Notes: generated by a model not told the origin, from the sequence alone. Positions 1 to 8,120 are shown, counted from the first letter of the stretch. The stretch is DNA of 8,917 bases from Nitrococcus sp. (GCA_030452365.1 JAKDMK010000067.1:1-8917); one strand, 5' to 3'. Numbers and translations: made by a program.

Positions 1-802
<802 letters not shown>

Positions 803-1213
803 GTTTCGGCTCTCCCAGTAAAGCCCGGCGGGTGGCACGAAACAGCAACGCGCTGCTCAGGCGGCGAATGATCAGCGCACTGATGATGACTCCCAGCAGA
901 TTGAGCGCGGCGAGCAGCAACAGCGCGGCCGTGCTGTCCATGCCTAAGTCCACCAGTGCGGTATACGCCGCCGCGAGCAGCAAAAACCAAGCCCCTGCAC
1001 GCAGTAGCGCCGCCAGCACTGCCAATGCCACCATCCAGGCAAGCGCTTGCAAAGCCCGCTGCGTCTCCAGGCCAAGCAGCTCGCCCACGTCCTGGACGAA
1101 CCGCCGACCGGCTTCGAGCAGCGCGCTCGCAACCTCACTTAGCGGCAGGGCACGCGCTTCCTCTTCTGCGGTGGAGCGCTGCGCATCCGGCTCCGCCATA
1201 ACGGCTATAGCGC

Positions 1214-1477
1214 TCAGCGACGCCCCAGTATTCTTCCGATGACGAAACCGCCCGCTACAGCCCAGCCGAGAGCGGCATAGGGGTGATCGTGTATGTAGGC
1301 AGTCAGCGCATCGACCGCCTCGCGCGACTGATCACCGTAGCGATCGCCCGTTGTGCGCAAGCGCTCTTCGGCCCGTGCACCCTGTGTGGCGACACGATCG
1401 ACCGCCTCATGTGCCGCTTTGGCAAAGCGATCGGTGGTGTCATGAGTGGCGGTGGGGGAAATGTTTTCAGTTGCCAT
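1214..1477 (-). CDS. YqjD/ElaB family (DUF883) C-tail-anchored membrane protein
   Basis: An 87-residue protein with a long charged N-terminal helix (about 15-60) followed by a C-terminal hydrophobic anchor: HPYAALGWAVAGG (about 65-77), then VIGRILGRR. This is the DUF883 pattern. In E. coli, YqjD, ElaB and YgaM are tail-anchored inner-membrane proteins, and YqjD binds ribosomes in stationary phase. The start at 1477 is chosen over an upstream in-frame ATG (1552) because a GAGGAGA ribosome binding site lies just before it (1483-1489) and because the extra 25 residues would cover the promoter region. It is the first gene of an operon with the YqjE-like and YqjK-like genes. A sigma-32-type promoter lies about 75 nt upstream. 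Confidence 0.88.
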   Translation of the reverse strand: MATENISPTATHDTTDRFAKAAHEAVDRVATQGARAEERLRTTGDRYGDQSREAVDALTAYIHDHPYAALGWAVAGGFVIGRILGRR

Positions 1478-1482
1478 CGCGA

Positions 1483-1489
1483 TCTCCTC
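1483..1489 (-). promoter_or_regulatory. Ribosome binding site of the DUF883 gene
   Basis: GAGGAGA on the minus strand, 5 nt before the ATG at 1477. It decides the start in favour of the 87-residue protein over the longer open frame. Confidence 0.8.
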
Positions 1490-1549
1490 GTACGTTGTCT
1501 CACGGGCATTGGTGCTCCAAGTAATCACTCGCTTGAAGCTTGTCACTGA

Positions 1550-1580
1550 CATTGGGGATGCACGGGATTTTTTTCAAGCC
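1550..1580 (-). promoter_or_regulatory. Sigma-32 (RpoH) type heat-shock promoter for the DUF883-yqjE-yqjK operon
   Basis: On the minus strand the -35 element reads GGCTTGAAA (1572-1580) and the -10 element reads CCCCAATG (1550-1557), with 14 nt between CTTGAAA and CCCC. The known RpoH consensus in enterobacteria is GGCTTGA/CTTGAAA, a spacer of about 13-15 nt and CCCCATnT. The -35 matches fully; the -10 departs only after CCCCA. It lies between the end of cbpA (1597) and the DUF883 start (1477), in the right direction. Seen in sequence; activity is inferred. Confidence 0.7.
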
Positions 1581-1596
1581 ACGCTTGCTGCGCCCG

Positions 1597-2547
1597 CTAA
1601 CTGTCGAGATCGGTACGCGGATTGAAACCCAACTCCCGTTCAAGCTCGCGAAACAGCTCTCGCGCCCGTTCGGTTCGGACTTGGGGATTGACGATGCGCA
1701 GCTCCAGATACTGGTCGCCGGGCGGAGCACCCGGCAATCCTCGCCCACGCAGGCGCAGCCGCCGGCCGCTTTGGGAATTTTGCGGAATTTTCAAGTCTAC
1801 CCAGCCACCGAGGGTCGGAACGTTGAGGATCGCGCCCAATGCCGCCTCCCATGGGGTGATGGGCAGATCGAGATGCACATCCTTGCCGTGCATCCGATAG
1901 AGTCTATGGGGTTCTATGTGGACGTCGAGGAAAAGATCGCCGGCGCCGGCATTCCCGAGGCCCGCGCTGCCTTGCCCCGCTAAACGAATACGCTGCCCCT
2001 CGCGTACGCCGCTAGGAATCTGGATGCGCAGATTGCGCGCGGTCCGCCGCGCTCGCCCCTGAGCGTCGACTTCGGGTGCTTCCACGGCGATGGTACGAGT
2101 CGCCCCCTGATAGGCTTCCTCCAGCGTTATCGCGATTTTCGCCAGCTGATCTTGGCCACGTCTGGCAAAGCTCCGACTCCGGGCCGTGCCAGCGCCGAAC
2201 ATACTCTCAAATGGCGAGCCGCCGCGACCGAATAGGGAATCGAAGAAGTCGCTGAAGCCCCCGGCACCGCCGCTGTTGAACCCACCCCTGAATTGCCAGT
2301 CCGGCGGCGGCCGAAACTCCTCTCCGGCACGCCAGTTGCTCCCGAGCCGATCGTAGGCGCGGCGCTTGTCCGAGTCTTTCAGCGCCTCGTAGGCCTCGGC
2401 AACTTCTTTGAAGCGCTGCTCGGCATGCGCGGCCTTGCTGACGTCCGGATGATACTTGCGGGCGAGCTTACGATAGGCGCGCTTGATCTCTTCGGAGGAC
2501 GCATCCTTCGACACGCCCAAGGTATGGTAGTAGTCCTTGTACTCCAT
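1597..2547 (-). CDS. cbpA: CbpA-type DnaJ-like co-chaperone (curved DNA-binding protein family)
   Basis: A 316-residue Hsp40 that stimulates the ATPase of DnaK and hands over unfolded clients. The J domain covers about 1-70, with the essential HPD at 33-35 and the helix around KRRAYDRLG (61-69). A Gly/Phe-rich linker follows (about 88-120, with GGF and FFDSLFG). The C-terminal substrate-binding and dimerisation domains cover about 135-305. There is no CxxCxGxG zinc finger, which separates CbpA-type proteins from canonical DnaJ. The length is close to E. coli CbpA (about 306). The ATG at 2547 opens the typical MEYKDYY start, but its ribosome binding site is weak. It lies 68 nt downstream of hsp20 on the same strand with a hairpin between, so co-transcription is likely. 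No cbpM modulator gene is adjacent. Confidence 0.93.
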   Translation of the reverse strand: MEYKDYYHTLGVSKDASSEEIKRAYRKLARKYHPDVSKAAHAEQRFKEVAEAYEALKDSDKRRAYDRLGSNWRAGEEFRPPPDWQFRGGFNSGGAGGFSDFFDSLFGRGGSPFESMFGAGTARSRSFARRGQDQLAKIAITLEEAYQGATRTIAVEAPEVDAQGRARRTARNLRIQIPSGVREGQRIRLAGQGSAGLGNAGAGDLFLDVHIEPHRLYRMHGKDVHLDLPITPWEAALGAILNVPTLGGWVDLKIPQNSQSGRRLRLRGRGLPGAPPGDQYLELRIVNPQVRTERARELFRELERELGFNPRTDLDS

Positions 2548-2579
2548 CGTCGCGCTCGTAAGCTCAACCCATATTCAGC

Positions 2580-2607
2580 AAGCGGGCCCGCCCAGGCGGA
2601 CCCGCTT
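2580..2607 (-). terminator. Strong GC-rich hairpin between hsp20 and cbpA (attenuator or mRNA-stabilising stem)
   Basis: The arms at 2580-2592 and 2595-2607 are 13 nt each, complementary except for one C/A mismatch (AAGCGGG/CCCGCTT outer part, CCGCC/GGCGG inner part). Folding leaves about a 4-nt loop. It lies 8 nt past the hsp20 stop. No U-tract follows on either strand, so it is not a classical intrinsic terminator. It may reduce readthrough into cbpA or protect the 3' end of an hsp20 message. Confidence 0.55.
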
Positions 2608-2615
2608 CAGGGGCG

Positions 2616-3053
2616 TTAGCCTTCGACCTTGATGCGCCGAGGCTGCAGCTTTTCTTGTTTCGGAATCGTAACCTGCAGCACACCGAGATCGCTACGCGCG
2701 CTGATGCGCTCTGCATCCGCGGTATCCGGCAGGCTGAAGCGGCGATAAAAGGCGCCGCCCGAGCGTTCCGTACGCTTGTAATCCGGTCCCGATTCCCGGG
2801 ATTGCGCTTCTCGCGTCCCCTTGATGATCAACATGCCATTTTCCATGTTGATCTCGATATCCCCCGGACGCACACCGGGTAAATCGGCATCGATCAGGTA
2901 ATGCTCGGACTCCTCCCGAATATCCACGGCCGGCACCCAGTCACTGGTGGCGAGACTACTAGAGTCCGTACCGGGCTGACCCTCATAGATTCGCGAAAGC
3001 TCTTTGCTCAGCTCGTTGAACAACGTCCACGGCTCGTAACGACGAATGGCCAT
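2616..3053 (-). CDS. Small heat-shock protein, Hsp20/alpha-crystallin family
   Basis: A 145-residue ATP-independent holdase that binds unfolding proteins in the cytoplasm. A short N-terminal arm (1-36) precedes the alpha-crystallin domain (about 38-131). Seen directly: the DLPGV turn (57-61), the ERSGGAFYRRFSLP strand region (96-109) and the family signature LGVLQVTIPK (123-132). The C-terminal I-x-V (141-143) corresponds to the I-x-I motif used for oligomer assembly. The start at 3053 is fixed by a perfect AGGAGG 7 nt upstream. An open frame continues further upstream to 3242, but it carries no family features and is not used. cbpA follows on the same strand. No convincing sigma-32 promoter was found upstream: CTTGATT near 3131-3137 and CACCATTT are present but only about 8 nt apart. 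Confidence 0.94.
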   Translation of the reverse strand: MAIRRYEPWTLFNELSKELSRIYEGQPGTDSSSLATSDWVPAVDIREESEHYLIDADLPGVRPGDIEINMENGMLIIKGTREAQSRESGPDYKRTERSGGAFYRRFSLPDTADAERISARSDLGVLQVTIPKQEKLQPRRIKVEG

Positions 3054-3060
3054 CAAAGCA

Positions 3061-3066
3061 CCTCCT
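3061..3066 (-). promoter_or_regulatory. Ribosome binding site of hsp20
   Basis: AGGAGG (full consensus) 7 nt before the ATG at 3053. It settles the start of hsp20. Confidence 0.85.
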
Positions 3067-3139
3067 CTATTAAAGCATGGCTTAGGCAATGTCTGAGTCG
3101 TTACGCACAAAATGGTGGCGTGGCGTGGGAAATCAAGGT

Positions 3140-3160
3140 GGCTGTGGTTGAACAACAGCC
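3140..3160. promoter_or_regulatory. 21-bp near-perfect palindrome upstream of hsp20 (possible operator)
   Basis: Two 10-nt arms (GGCTGTGGTT and AACAACAGCC) flank a single central G, with one mismatched pair. It lies in the divergent region between hsp20 (start 3053) and rpmB (start 3299), about 90 nt from hsp20. It does not match the CIRCE element. It could be an operator or a stem in the hsp20 leader; no regulator is identified. Confidence 0.45.
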
Positions 3161-3241
3161 CGCATGCTGGTATAAACCGGTTTCCTCCGAGGCTGCGGAC
3201 ATTGATCGAATCGGAACTCGGGAGACGGCGCGGCCCCACCA

Positions 3242-3268
3242 TTGAATCTATCGGGCATGCGGTACAAT
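3242..3268 (+). promoter_or_regulatory. Probable sigma-70 promoter of rpmB-rpmG
   Basis: TTGAAT (3242-3247) and TACAAT (3263-3268), separated by 15 nt, which is short of the usual 17. The -10 matches 5 of 6 and lies 30 nt before the rpmB start. The -10 is more convincing than the -35. Confidence 0.5.
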
Positions 3269-3298
3269 CATCGGAGCTGATATGAGGAGGCTGCAGCC

Positions 3299-3535
3299 AT
3301 GGCCAAGGTCTGCCAGGTAACGGGCAAGCGCCCGATGTCGGGTAACAACGTCTCGCATGCCAATAACAAGACCAGGCGCCGTTTCCTGCCCAACCTGCAC
3401 TACCATCGTTTTTGGGTGGAAAGCGAGCGACGCTGGATCCGTTTGCGCGTCTCTTCCAAGGGTATGCGGATGATCGACAAAATTGGTATAGACAAAGTGC
3501 TTAAGGACATCCGCATGCGCGGGCAAACAGTCTGA
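3299..3535 (+). CDS. rpmB: 50S ribosomal protein L28
   Basis: A 78-residue basic protein, the usual bacterial L28 length. It starts [12 protein letters not shown] and continues with [15 protein letters not shown] (15-29), both hallmarks of L28. It is a structural part of the large ribosomal subunit. The start is supported by AGGAGG 8 nt upstream (3285-3290). rpmG follows after 11 nt, the standard rpmB-rpmG pair. Confidence 0.98.
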   Translation: MAKVCQVTGKRPMSGNNVSHANNKTRRRFLPNLHYHRFWVESERRWIRLRVSSKGMRMIDKIGIDKVLKDIRMRGQTV

Positions 3536-3546
3536 GGTAAAGCGCC

Positions 3547-3702
3547 ATGCGCGAGAAAATCAAGCTTGTATCGTCGGCCGGAACCGGCCACTTTTATACC
3601 ACGAACAAGAACAAGCGGAACACACCGAACAAGCTCGAGTTCCGCAAATACGATCCTGTGGTACGCAAGCACGTGGTCTATCGTGAGGCGAAGCTGAAAT
3701 AA
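3547..3702 (+). CDS. rpmG: 50S ribosomal protein L33 (cysteine-free form)
   Basis: A 51-residue protein starting [19 protein letters not shown], with [19 protein letters not shown] in the middle and REAKLK at the end. This is the standard L33 sequence and length. It has no cysteines, so it is the zinc-independent C- form. The ribosome binding site GAGGT (3534-3538) overlaps the rpmB stop codon and lies 8 nt before the ATG, so translation of the two is coupled. It stops with TAA at 3700-3702. Confidence 0.98.
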   Translation: MREKIKLVSSAGTGHFYTTNKNKRNTPNKLEFRKYDPVVRKHVVYREAKLK

Positions 3703-3743
3703 TCCTCGGTTTTCACGATATCGGCCACTATCGGGAACACGCA

Positions 3744-3797
3744 CGAGCGTAACCCGGCACCAACCTGTCCTGTTACGCTCGCCGGGGTCCCCTCTTT
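3744..3797. terminator. Hairpin region between convergent rpmG and desaturase genes, possible terminator
   Basis: A perfect 10-bp inverted repeat (CGAGCGTAAC at 3744-3753 and GTTACGCTCG at 3772-3781) with an 18-nt loop. GGGGTCCCC and TCTTT (3784-3797) follow. The pyrimidine run is short and interrupted and it overlaps the desaturase stop codon, so termination of rpmBG is plausible but not certain. Confidence 0.42.
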
Positions 3798-4977
3798 AGC
3801 GCAGGGCCGATTGCACCACCGTGAAACCGCGCAAGCCGCGGGCGAACTCCTGCAGTGTCTGAATACCACTGATCTCGGCCTGCGCGCACCACTCCCTAAG
3901 CCCTTTCAGCAGCACCTCGTGCGAGGTGTTTGAACTACTCCAAAGTCGCTGCAGACGCAGCCTGAACTGATATACTGTCATTAGGCGCTGGCTTTGCGCC
4001 AGTGCATCCTCCAACCGCGCCTCGGCGCGGCGATCAAGCAAGCTTTGCTCTCGTAACAGTGCCCGCCTTGCCCGTTTGAGCATTCTCTGACAGGAGACAT
4101 CAGGGCACTGCAGCTCTTCGCGCAACGTGGGGAGCAACACTTGCCGGGCATAAATCGCCAGCACGTGCACTCGGGCCCGAACCACCGCCGCAACCGTCTC
4201 CATATCCACATCCGCCTTATCGAGGATGGCGGGGCGTGGTGCTATCCGCTTTACCCGGGCCAACCGCAGCGCTTGTAGAATTCGGATATATACCCAACCA
4301 AGATCGAACTCCCAGGACTTGATGGCGAACTTGGCCGAGCTCGGGAATGCGTGATGATTGTTGTGCAGCTCTTCCCCGCCGATCAGGATACCCAGCGGAA
4401 CAATGTTGGTCGAAGCATCCGGCGGCTCGAAGTTGCGATAACCCAGTGCGTGACCCACGCCATTGACAACGCCGGCGGCCCAGAAAGGAATCCAGAGCAT
4501 CTGCACGGCCCAAATGCCAATCCCAACCACACCAAAGCAGAGCAGGTCGATGAAAAGCATTAATACAAGGCCGGAATATGAGTACGGCCGGTAGACATGA
4601 CGCTCGATCCAGTCATTGGGGGTGCCATGCGCATAGGTTGCAACGAGGTCCGGGTCTTTCAGCGCCGCCTTGTAGAGCACCGCGCCCCCCCAGAGCACCG
4701 CATGCAGCCCACGCACCTGCGGACTGTGTGGATCGTTCTCGGTCTCGACTTTAGCGTGATGCTTGCGATGTACCGCCACCCACTCGGCCGTGACCATCCC
4801 CGTGGTCAGCCACAGCCAAAACCGGAAGAAGTGCGCTATTGCCGGGTTAAGGTCCATGCCGCGATGGGCCTGGTGACGGTGTAGATAGATGGTCACGCTG
4901 GCGATGGTCACGTGGGTCAACCCGAGCGCGATCAGAGCATAGCCCCACACGGGGAGCTCGAATAAGCCGTACAACAT
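3796..4977 (-). CDS. desA: Membrane fatty-acid desaturase, Pseudomonas DesA type, with C-terminal extension
   Basis: A 393-residue di-iron membrane enzyme of the acyl-CoA/phospholipid delta-9 desaturase family, which introduces double bonds into acyl chains and keeps the membrane fluid. All three histidine boxes are present: HRHQAH (33-38), HRKHH (70-74, followed by ENDPHSP at 80-86) and HNNHH (205-209), plus NGVGH (172-176). Hydrophobic segments lie at about 9-30, 46-64, 135-158 and 159-175. After about residue 255 comes a helical, Arg-rich tail with no histidine box, ending in a W363...SGI(370-372)...FA(378-379) pattern. The total length agrees with P. aeruginosa DesA (about 394), so the tail is a family trait. 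The start at 4977 has only a weak, distant AAGG. A TATAAT promoter lies upstream. Confidence 0.9.
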   Translation of the reverse strand: MLYGLFELPVWGYALIALGLTHVTIASVTIYLHRHQAHRGMDLNPAIAHFFRFWLWLTTGMVTAEWVAVHRKHHAKVETENDPHSPQVRGLHAVLWGGAVLYKAALKDPDLVATYAHGTPNDWIERHVYRPYSYSGLVLMLFIDLLCFGVVGIGIWAVQMLWIPFWAAGVVNGVGHALGYRNFEPPDASTNIVPLGILIGGEELHNNHHAFPSSAKFAIKSWEFDLGWVYIRILQALRLARVKRIAPRPAILDKADVDMETVAAVVRARVHVLAIYARQVLLPTLREELQCPDVSCQRMLKRARRALLREQSLLDRRAEARLEDALAQSQRLMTVYQFRLRLQRLWSSSNTSHEVLLKGLREWCAQAEISGIQTLQEFARGLRGFTVVQSALR

Positions 4978-5051
4978 GAGCGGAAGATACCTTCTGTTAG
5001 ATCGACGCGTATGAAATACCGATTTATTTCAGAAACGCGAAGCAGGGTTGT

Positions 5052-5081
5052 ATTATAGCGAGCCGGGTGGATCCGCGTCCA
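5052..5081 (-). promoter_or_regulatory. Probable sigma-70 promoter of the desaturase gene
   Basis: On the minus strand: TGGACG (5076-5081), an 18-nt spacer, then a perfect TATAAT (5052-5057). It lies about 75 nt before the desaturase ATG, which leaves a moderately long AT-rich leader. The divergent EAL-HDOD gene begins at 5178. No equally good promoter was found for it in the remaining 4978-5177 gap. Confidence 0.6.
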
Positions 5082-5177
5082 TGGAACTGTTCATAATTGG
5101 ACAATCGGCGTATGGTCCGAGTTCTCTGGGATACGTTCTTCGCCAGCGAGGCTAGCAGGCAATTCTAGCACTCACGC

Positions 5178-6377
5178 ATGCATGAAATATTCCTCGCGCG
5201 TCAGCCCATCTTCGATCGCAATCGCGACGTTTACGGCTACGAGCTGCTCTTTCGCCATGCCTCGGTGGCGAATGCCCAGGTGGAGGACGGTGACCGCGCC
5301 ACCTCTGAGGTCATTGTCAATACGCTTACGGTATTTGGGCTGGATGAACTGGTCGGAAATCGCCTTGCCTTCATCAACATGACCCGCAGCTTCGTCGTCA
5401 ACCACGGCCGTATTCCGCTGCCGGCCGATCGGGTCGTCCTTGAAATACTGGAAAATGTGGCTCCGGAACCGGCGATCATCGCCGGGCTTGACTCTCTGCG
5501 CTCGGCGGGCTACCGCATCGCGCTCGATGACTTCGTCTACGATCCGGCGCTGCGCCCGCTGCTGCAGCGTGCCGATCTGGTCAAGGTCGAAGTACCGCGG
5601 CTGAGCCTGTCCGAGCTGGCCGAGCAAGTAGACCTACTCCGAACCTTCAATGTCAAGCTGCTAGCTGAGAAGGTCGAGACACCGGAGGGCTTCGAGGCGT
5701 GCAAGGAAATGGGCTTCGACTACTTCCAGGGCTATTTCCTCAGCCGCCCGAGCACGATGAGCAACAAGGACATACTCACGAGCCGCCTGCCTATTCTTAA
5801 GCTCATTGCCACGCTGCAGCGCCCGGATGTGCAAGTCGCCGAGCTGGAAGAGCTCATCAGCCAAGACATCGCGCTGAGCTACAAGCTATTGCGCTATTTG
5901 AACTCCTCCTTCGTCGGGTTGCGGCGCCCGATCGATTCCATACGCGAAGCGGTGGTGTATCTGGGAACGCGCAAGCTATGGACATTAGCCGCGTTGATAG
6001 CGCTCGCCTCGATTCCCGGCAAGCCGCAGGAGCAGGCCGTGGCTGTCATGATACGGGCACGTCTTTGCGAAAGCGCTGGCCGCGTTATCGGTGTGGAGAA
6101 TCCCGCGCGGTGCTTTATGGTAGGATTGTTGTCGGGGCTCGATGCACTGTTGGATGCCCCGCTGGAGCAGATCCTGCAAAAGTTGCCGCTGAACGAGGCC
6201 ATCTCCTCGGCCATACTGCATGGCGAAGGCGCCGAGGGGCGGTTGCTCAGTGCCGTCAGGGATCTCGAGACGGGATGCGTCGCGCGCGTCCGGGAGCTGG
6301 GGCTAAACGCCGCCGAGACCAATGAGGCCTATGTGGAGGCCGTACGTTGGACGGAGGAGATTCGCTCCGTCTGCTAA
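5178..6377 (+). CDS. EAL-HDOD signalling protein (CdgJ/YuxH-like)
   Basis: A 399-residue cytoplasmic protein with an EAL domain (about 1-195) fused to an HDOD domain (about 200-395). EAL domains hydrolyse or sense cyclic di-GMP; HDOD domains are HD-related protein-interaction modules without the HD metal site. In the EAL part the usual metal/catalytic positions can all be matched: E22 (YGYELL), N67 (FINMT), E89/E92 (VVLEILEN), D117-D118, K136 (VKVE), E164/E167 (AEKVE) and Q184 (FQGYFLSRP). The loop after DDF is altered (DDFVYD instead of DDFGTG), as in other YuxH-like proteins, so activity is uncertain. The HDOD part shows SYKLLRYLNS and IREAVVYLG (about 234-263). The ribosome binding site is weak. 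mutM follows after 16 nt. Confidence 0.9.
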   Translation: MHEIFLARQPIFDRNRDVYGYELLFRHASVANAQVEDGDRATSEVIVNTLTVFGLDELVGNRLAFINMTRSFVVNHGRIPLPADRVVLEILENVAPEPAIIAGLDSLRSAGYRIALDDFVYDPALRPLLQRADLVKVEVPRLSLSELAEQVDLLRTFNVKLLAEKVETPEGFEACKEMGFDYFQGYFLSRPSTMSNKDILTSRLPILKLIATLQRPDVQVAELEELISQDIALSYKLLRYLNSSFVGLRRPIDSIREAVVYLGTRKLWTLAALIALASIPGKPQEQAVAVMIRARLCESAGRVIGVENPARCFMVGLLSGLDALLDAPLEQILQKLPLNEAISSAILHGEGAEGRLLSAVRDLETGCVARVRELGLNAAETNEAYVEAVRWTEEIRSVC

Positions 6378-6393
6378 CCGGGCACGGATCGGC

Positions 6394-7212
6394 ATGCCAG
6401 AGCTACCCGAAGTGGAAACCACCCGCCGCGGCATCGAACCCTACGTGCGCGGTCGGCGCATTGGGAAAATCGTCATCCGTGATGCGCGCTTGCGCTGGCC
6501 TGTCGCCGAGAGCTTGCCCCGCCAGGCCGAGAATCGCCGGATCATCGCCGTACAACGGCGGGCGAAGTATCTGTTGCTGCGCCTCGAGGACAATGGCACG
6601 TTGATCCTGCACTTGGGTATGTCCGGCAGCCTGCGGCTGGTTGCGGCGGTGGAGCCGGTGCTTGCGCATGCGCATCTGGATATCGTCCTGTCTGACGGGC
6701 AGGCGCTGCGCTACACGGATCCTCGCCGCTTTGGCAGTCTGCACTGGAGCGCCGGCGATCCGGCTCAGCATCACTTGCTTGCCCGGTTGGGCCCCGAGCC
6801 CCTGTCCAGTGCCTTCGATACCGCTTATCTGCATGGCCGCAGCCGTGGTCGGCGTGCCAGCATCAAAGCTTTTTTGATGGATAGCCGAATGGTGGTGGGC
6901 GTTGGTAACATCTACGCCAATGAGGCTCTGCACCGCGCCGCAATTCGCCCCATGTCCCCGGCGGGGCGGATTAGCCGCAAGCGTTACGCGCGGCTAGTAC
7001 AGGCGGTCAAGGCCGTGCTCGCCGAAGCGATCGACGTCGGTGGTACAACTTTGCGCGATTTTACCGGTAGCGACGGGCGCCCCGGTTACTTCCGCCAGCG
7101 CCTCGAGGTCTATGGCCGGGATGGCGCACTCTGCCACCGATGCGCGGGCTGCATTCGTGTCGAGCGCCGCGGTCAGCGTGCCACCTACTATTGCCCCGGC
7201 TGCCAGTTCTAG
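6394..7212 (+). CDS. mutM: Formamidopyrimidine-DNA glycosylase (Fpg/MutM)
   Basis: A 272-residue bifunctional base-excision repair enzyme that removes 8-oxoguanine and formamidopyrimidines and cleaves the abasic strand. The start at 6394 is certain because the N-terminus MPELPEVE must expose Pro2 as the catalytic nucleophile with Glu3; the open frame upstream (from 6322) is not coding for it. Lys58 is the conserved lysine. HLGMSG and DPRRFG carry the DNA-intercalating Met/Arg region, and GVGNIYANE is the helix-two-turn-helix signature. The zinc finger is C247-x2-C250-x16-C267-x2-C270, with catalytic Arg262 in QRATYYC. An extra Cys253 lies inside the finger. The length is typical (about 270). 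It probably shares a transcript with the EAL-HDOD gene and modE. Confidence 0.97.
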   Translation: MPELPEVETTRRGIEPYVRGRRIGKIVIRDARLRWPVAESLPRQAENRRIIAVQRRAKYLLLRLEDNGTLILHLGMSGSLRLVAAVEPVLAHAHLDIVLSDGQALRYTDPRRFGSLHWSAGDPAQHHLLARLGPEPLSSAFDTAYLHGRSRGRRASIKAFLMDSRMVVGVGNIYANEALHRAAIRPMSPAGRISRKRYARLVQAVKAVLAEAIDVGGTTLRDFTGSDGRPGYFRQRLEVYGRDGALCHRCAGCIRVERRGQRATYYCPGCQF

Positions 7213-7246
7213 CGTTGCCCTTAGCCAACCATTGAGCGTGAAGCCT

Positions 7247-8056
7247 ATGAGTACAGACGAAGATCACCCGTCACTCGAAGCCGGTCTTCAGCTGCGCTAC
7301 GCGACCGGGCTGCTGCTTGCGGACGAAGGGATCGGACTGCTCGAGGCAATTACCGAGCACGGTTCAATCAACCGCGCCGCCCATGCCACGGGTATCAGCT
7401 ATCGTACGGCATGGGAGCGCATCGAAGGGCTGAATAACCTCTCAGAGCGCCCCCTCGTCGAGCGCGCCGTAGGTGGCCGCGGTGGCGGCGGTACCCGGCT
7501 GACCGGACATGGAGTGCAGCTTGTGCGGGTATTCCGCGAACTCGAGCAAGAACATCGGCGTTACCTGAACGGCCTCGCGAGCCGAATCCATGGTCTCGAG
7601 GTCGTGATGCCGGTGCTTGGGAGACTGCATCTGCAGACCAGTGCCCGCAACCAGCTCTGGGGCCAGGTCAGCTCCATCCGTCATGACGCCGTTAACGCCG
7701 AGGTGCGCCTGAGCCTAGGTCAAGGTCAGAGCATCGTCGCGATCATCACTGAAGACAGTCTTGCGCGGCTGGACCTGATCGAAGGCACAAACGCTCTTGC
7801 CCTGATCAAGTCCTCCTCTGTTGTCATCGCCACCGCTGCCGCACCTAACCTGAGTGCGAGCAACCAGCTGTGCGGACACGTCTCTCGGCTGCACCGCGGT
7901 GCCATCAACAGTGACGTGGTCATCGAGCTAAAACAAAGTAAGAGCATAGCCGCAGTGATCACCAACGAGAGCGTCGATCGCCTGGGGCTCGAAGACGGCA
8001 GCACCGCCTGCGCGATCTTTGACGCCTCGAGCGTGATTATCGGTTTGGGCGAATAG
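7247..8056 (+). CDS. modE: Molybdate-responsive transcriptional regulator ModE
   Basis: A 269-residue dimeric regulator that binds molybdate and controls molybdenum uptake and molybdoenzyme genes. The N-terminal winged helix-turn-helix covers about 26-95, with GSINRAAHATGISYRTAWERI (39-59) and the wing motif VERAVGGRGGGG (71-82). Two Mop (TOBE) molybdate-binding domains follow at about 128-196 (LQTSARNQLWG, 129-139) and 203-267 (LSASNQLCG, 202-210). The order and length match E. coli ModE (262). The ATG at 7247 was chosen; in-frame GTG (7238) and TTG (7232) are alternatives, and no strong ribosome binding site separates them. The gap to mutM is 34 nt. No modABC transporter is in the window. 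Confidence 0.95.
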   Translation: MSTDEDHPSLEAGLQLRYATGLLLADEGIGLLEAITEHGSINRAAHATGISYRTAWERIEGLNNLSERPLVERAVGGRGGGGTRLTGHGVQLVRVFRELEQEHRRYLNGLASRIHGLEVVMPVLGRLHLQTSARNQLWGQVSSIRHDAVNAEVRLSLGQGQSIVAIITEDSLARLDLIEGTNALALIKSSSVVIATAAAPNLSASNQLCGHVSRLHRGAINSDVVIELKQSKSIAAVITNESVDRLGLEDGSTACAIFDASSVIIGLGE

Positions 8057-8120
8057 ATCCACGCGTTCTCAAAGGCACCGCGCTTGTGTAAGAGAGTTTC
8101 CCACACGAGTGCGAACTGTC

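Noticed and set aside
1564..1590. Intrinsic terminator for cbpA at the small CAAGC/GCTTG stem beside the T/A run
   Set aside because: On the minus strand the run after the stem is A, not T, and it forms the -35 region of the heat-shock promoter.
3121..3140. Sigma-32 promoter for hsp20 (CTTGATT...CACCATTT)
   Set aside because: The spacer is only about 8 nt, too short for RpoH; kept only as a remark.
3054..3242. N-terminal extension of hsp20 by 63 residues
   Set aside because: The perfect AGGAGG before 3053 and the family N-terminus fix the shorter start; the extension has no family features.
6322..6393. Longer mutM start
   Set aside because: Pro2 must be the N-terminal residue after Met removal, so only the start at 6394 is possible.
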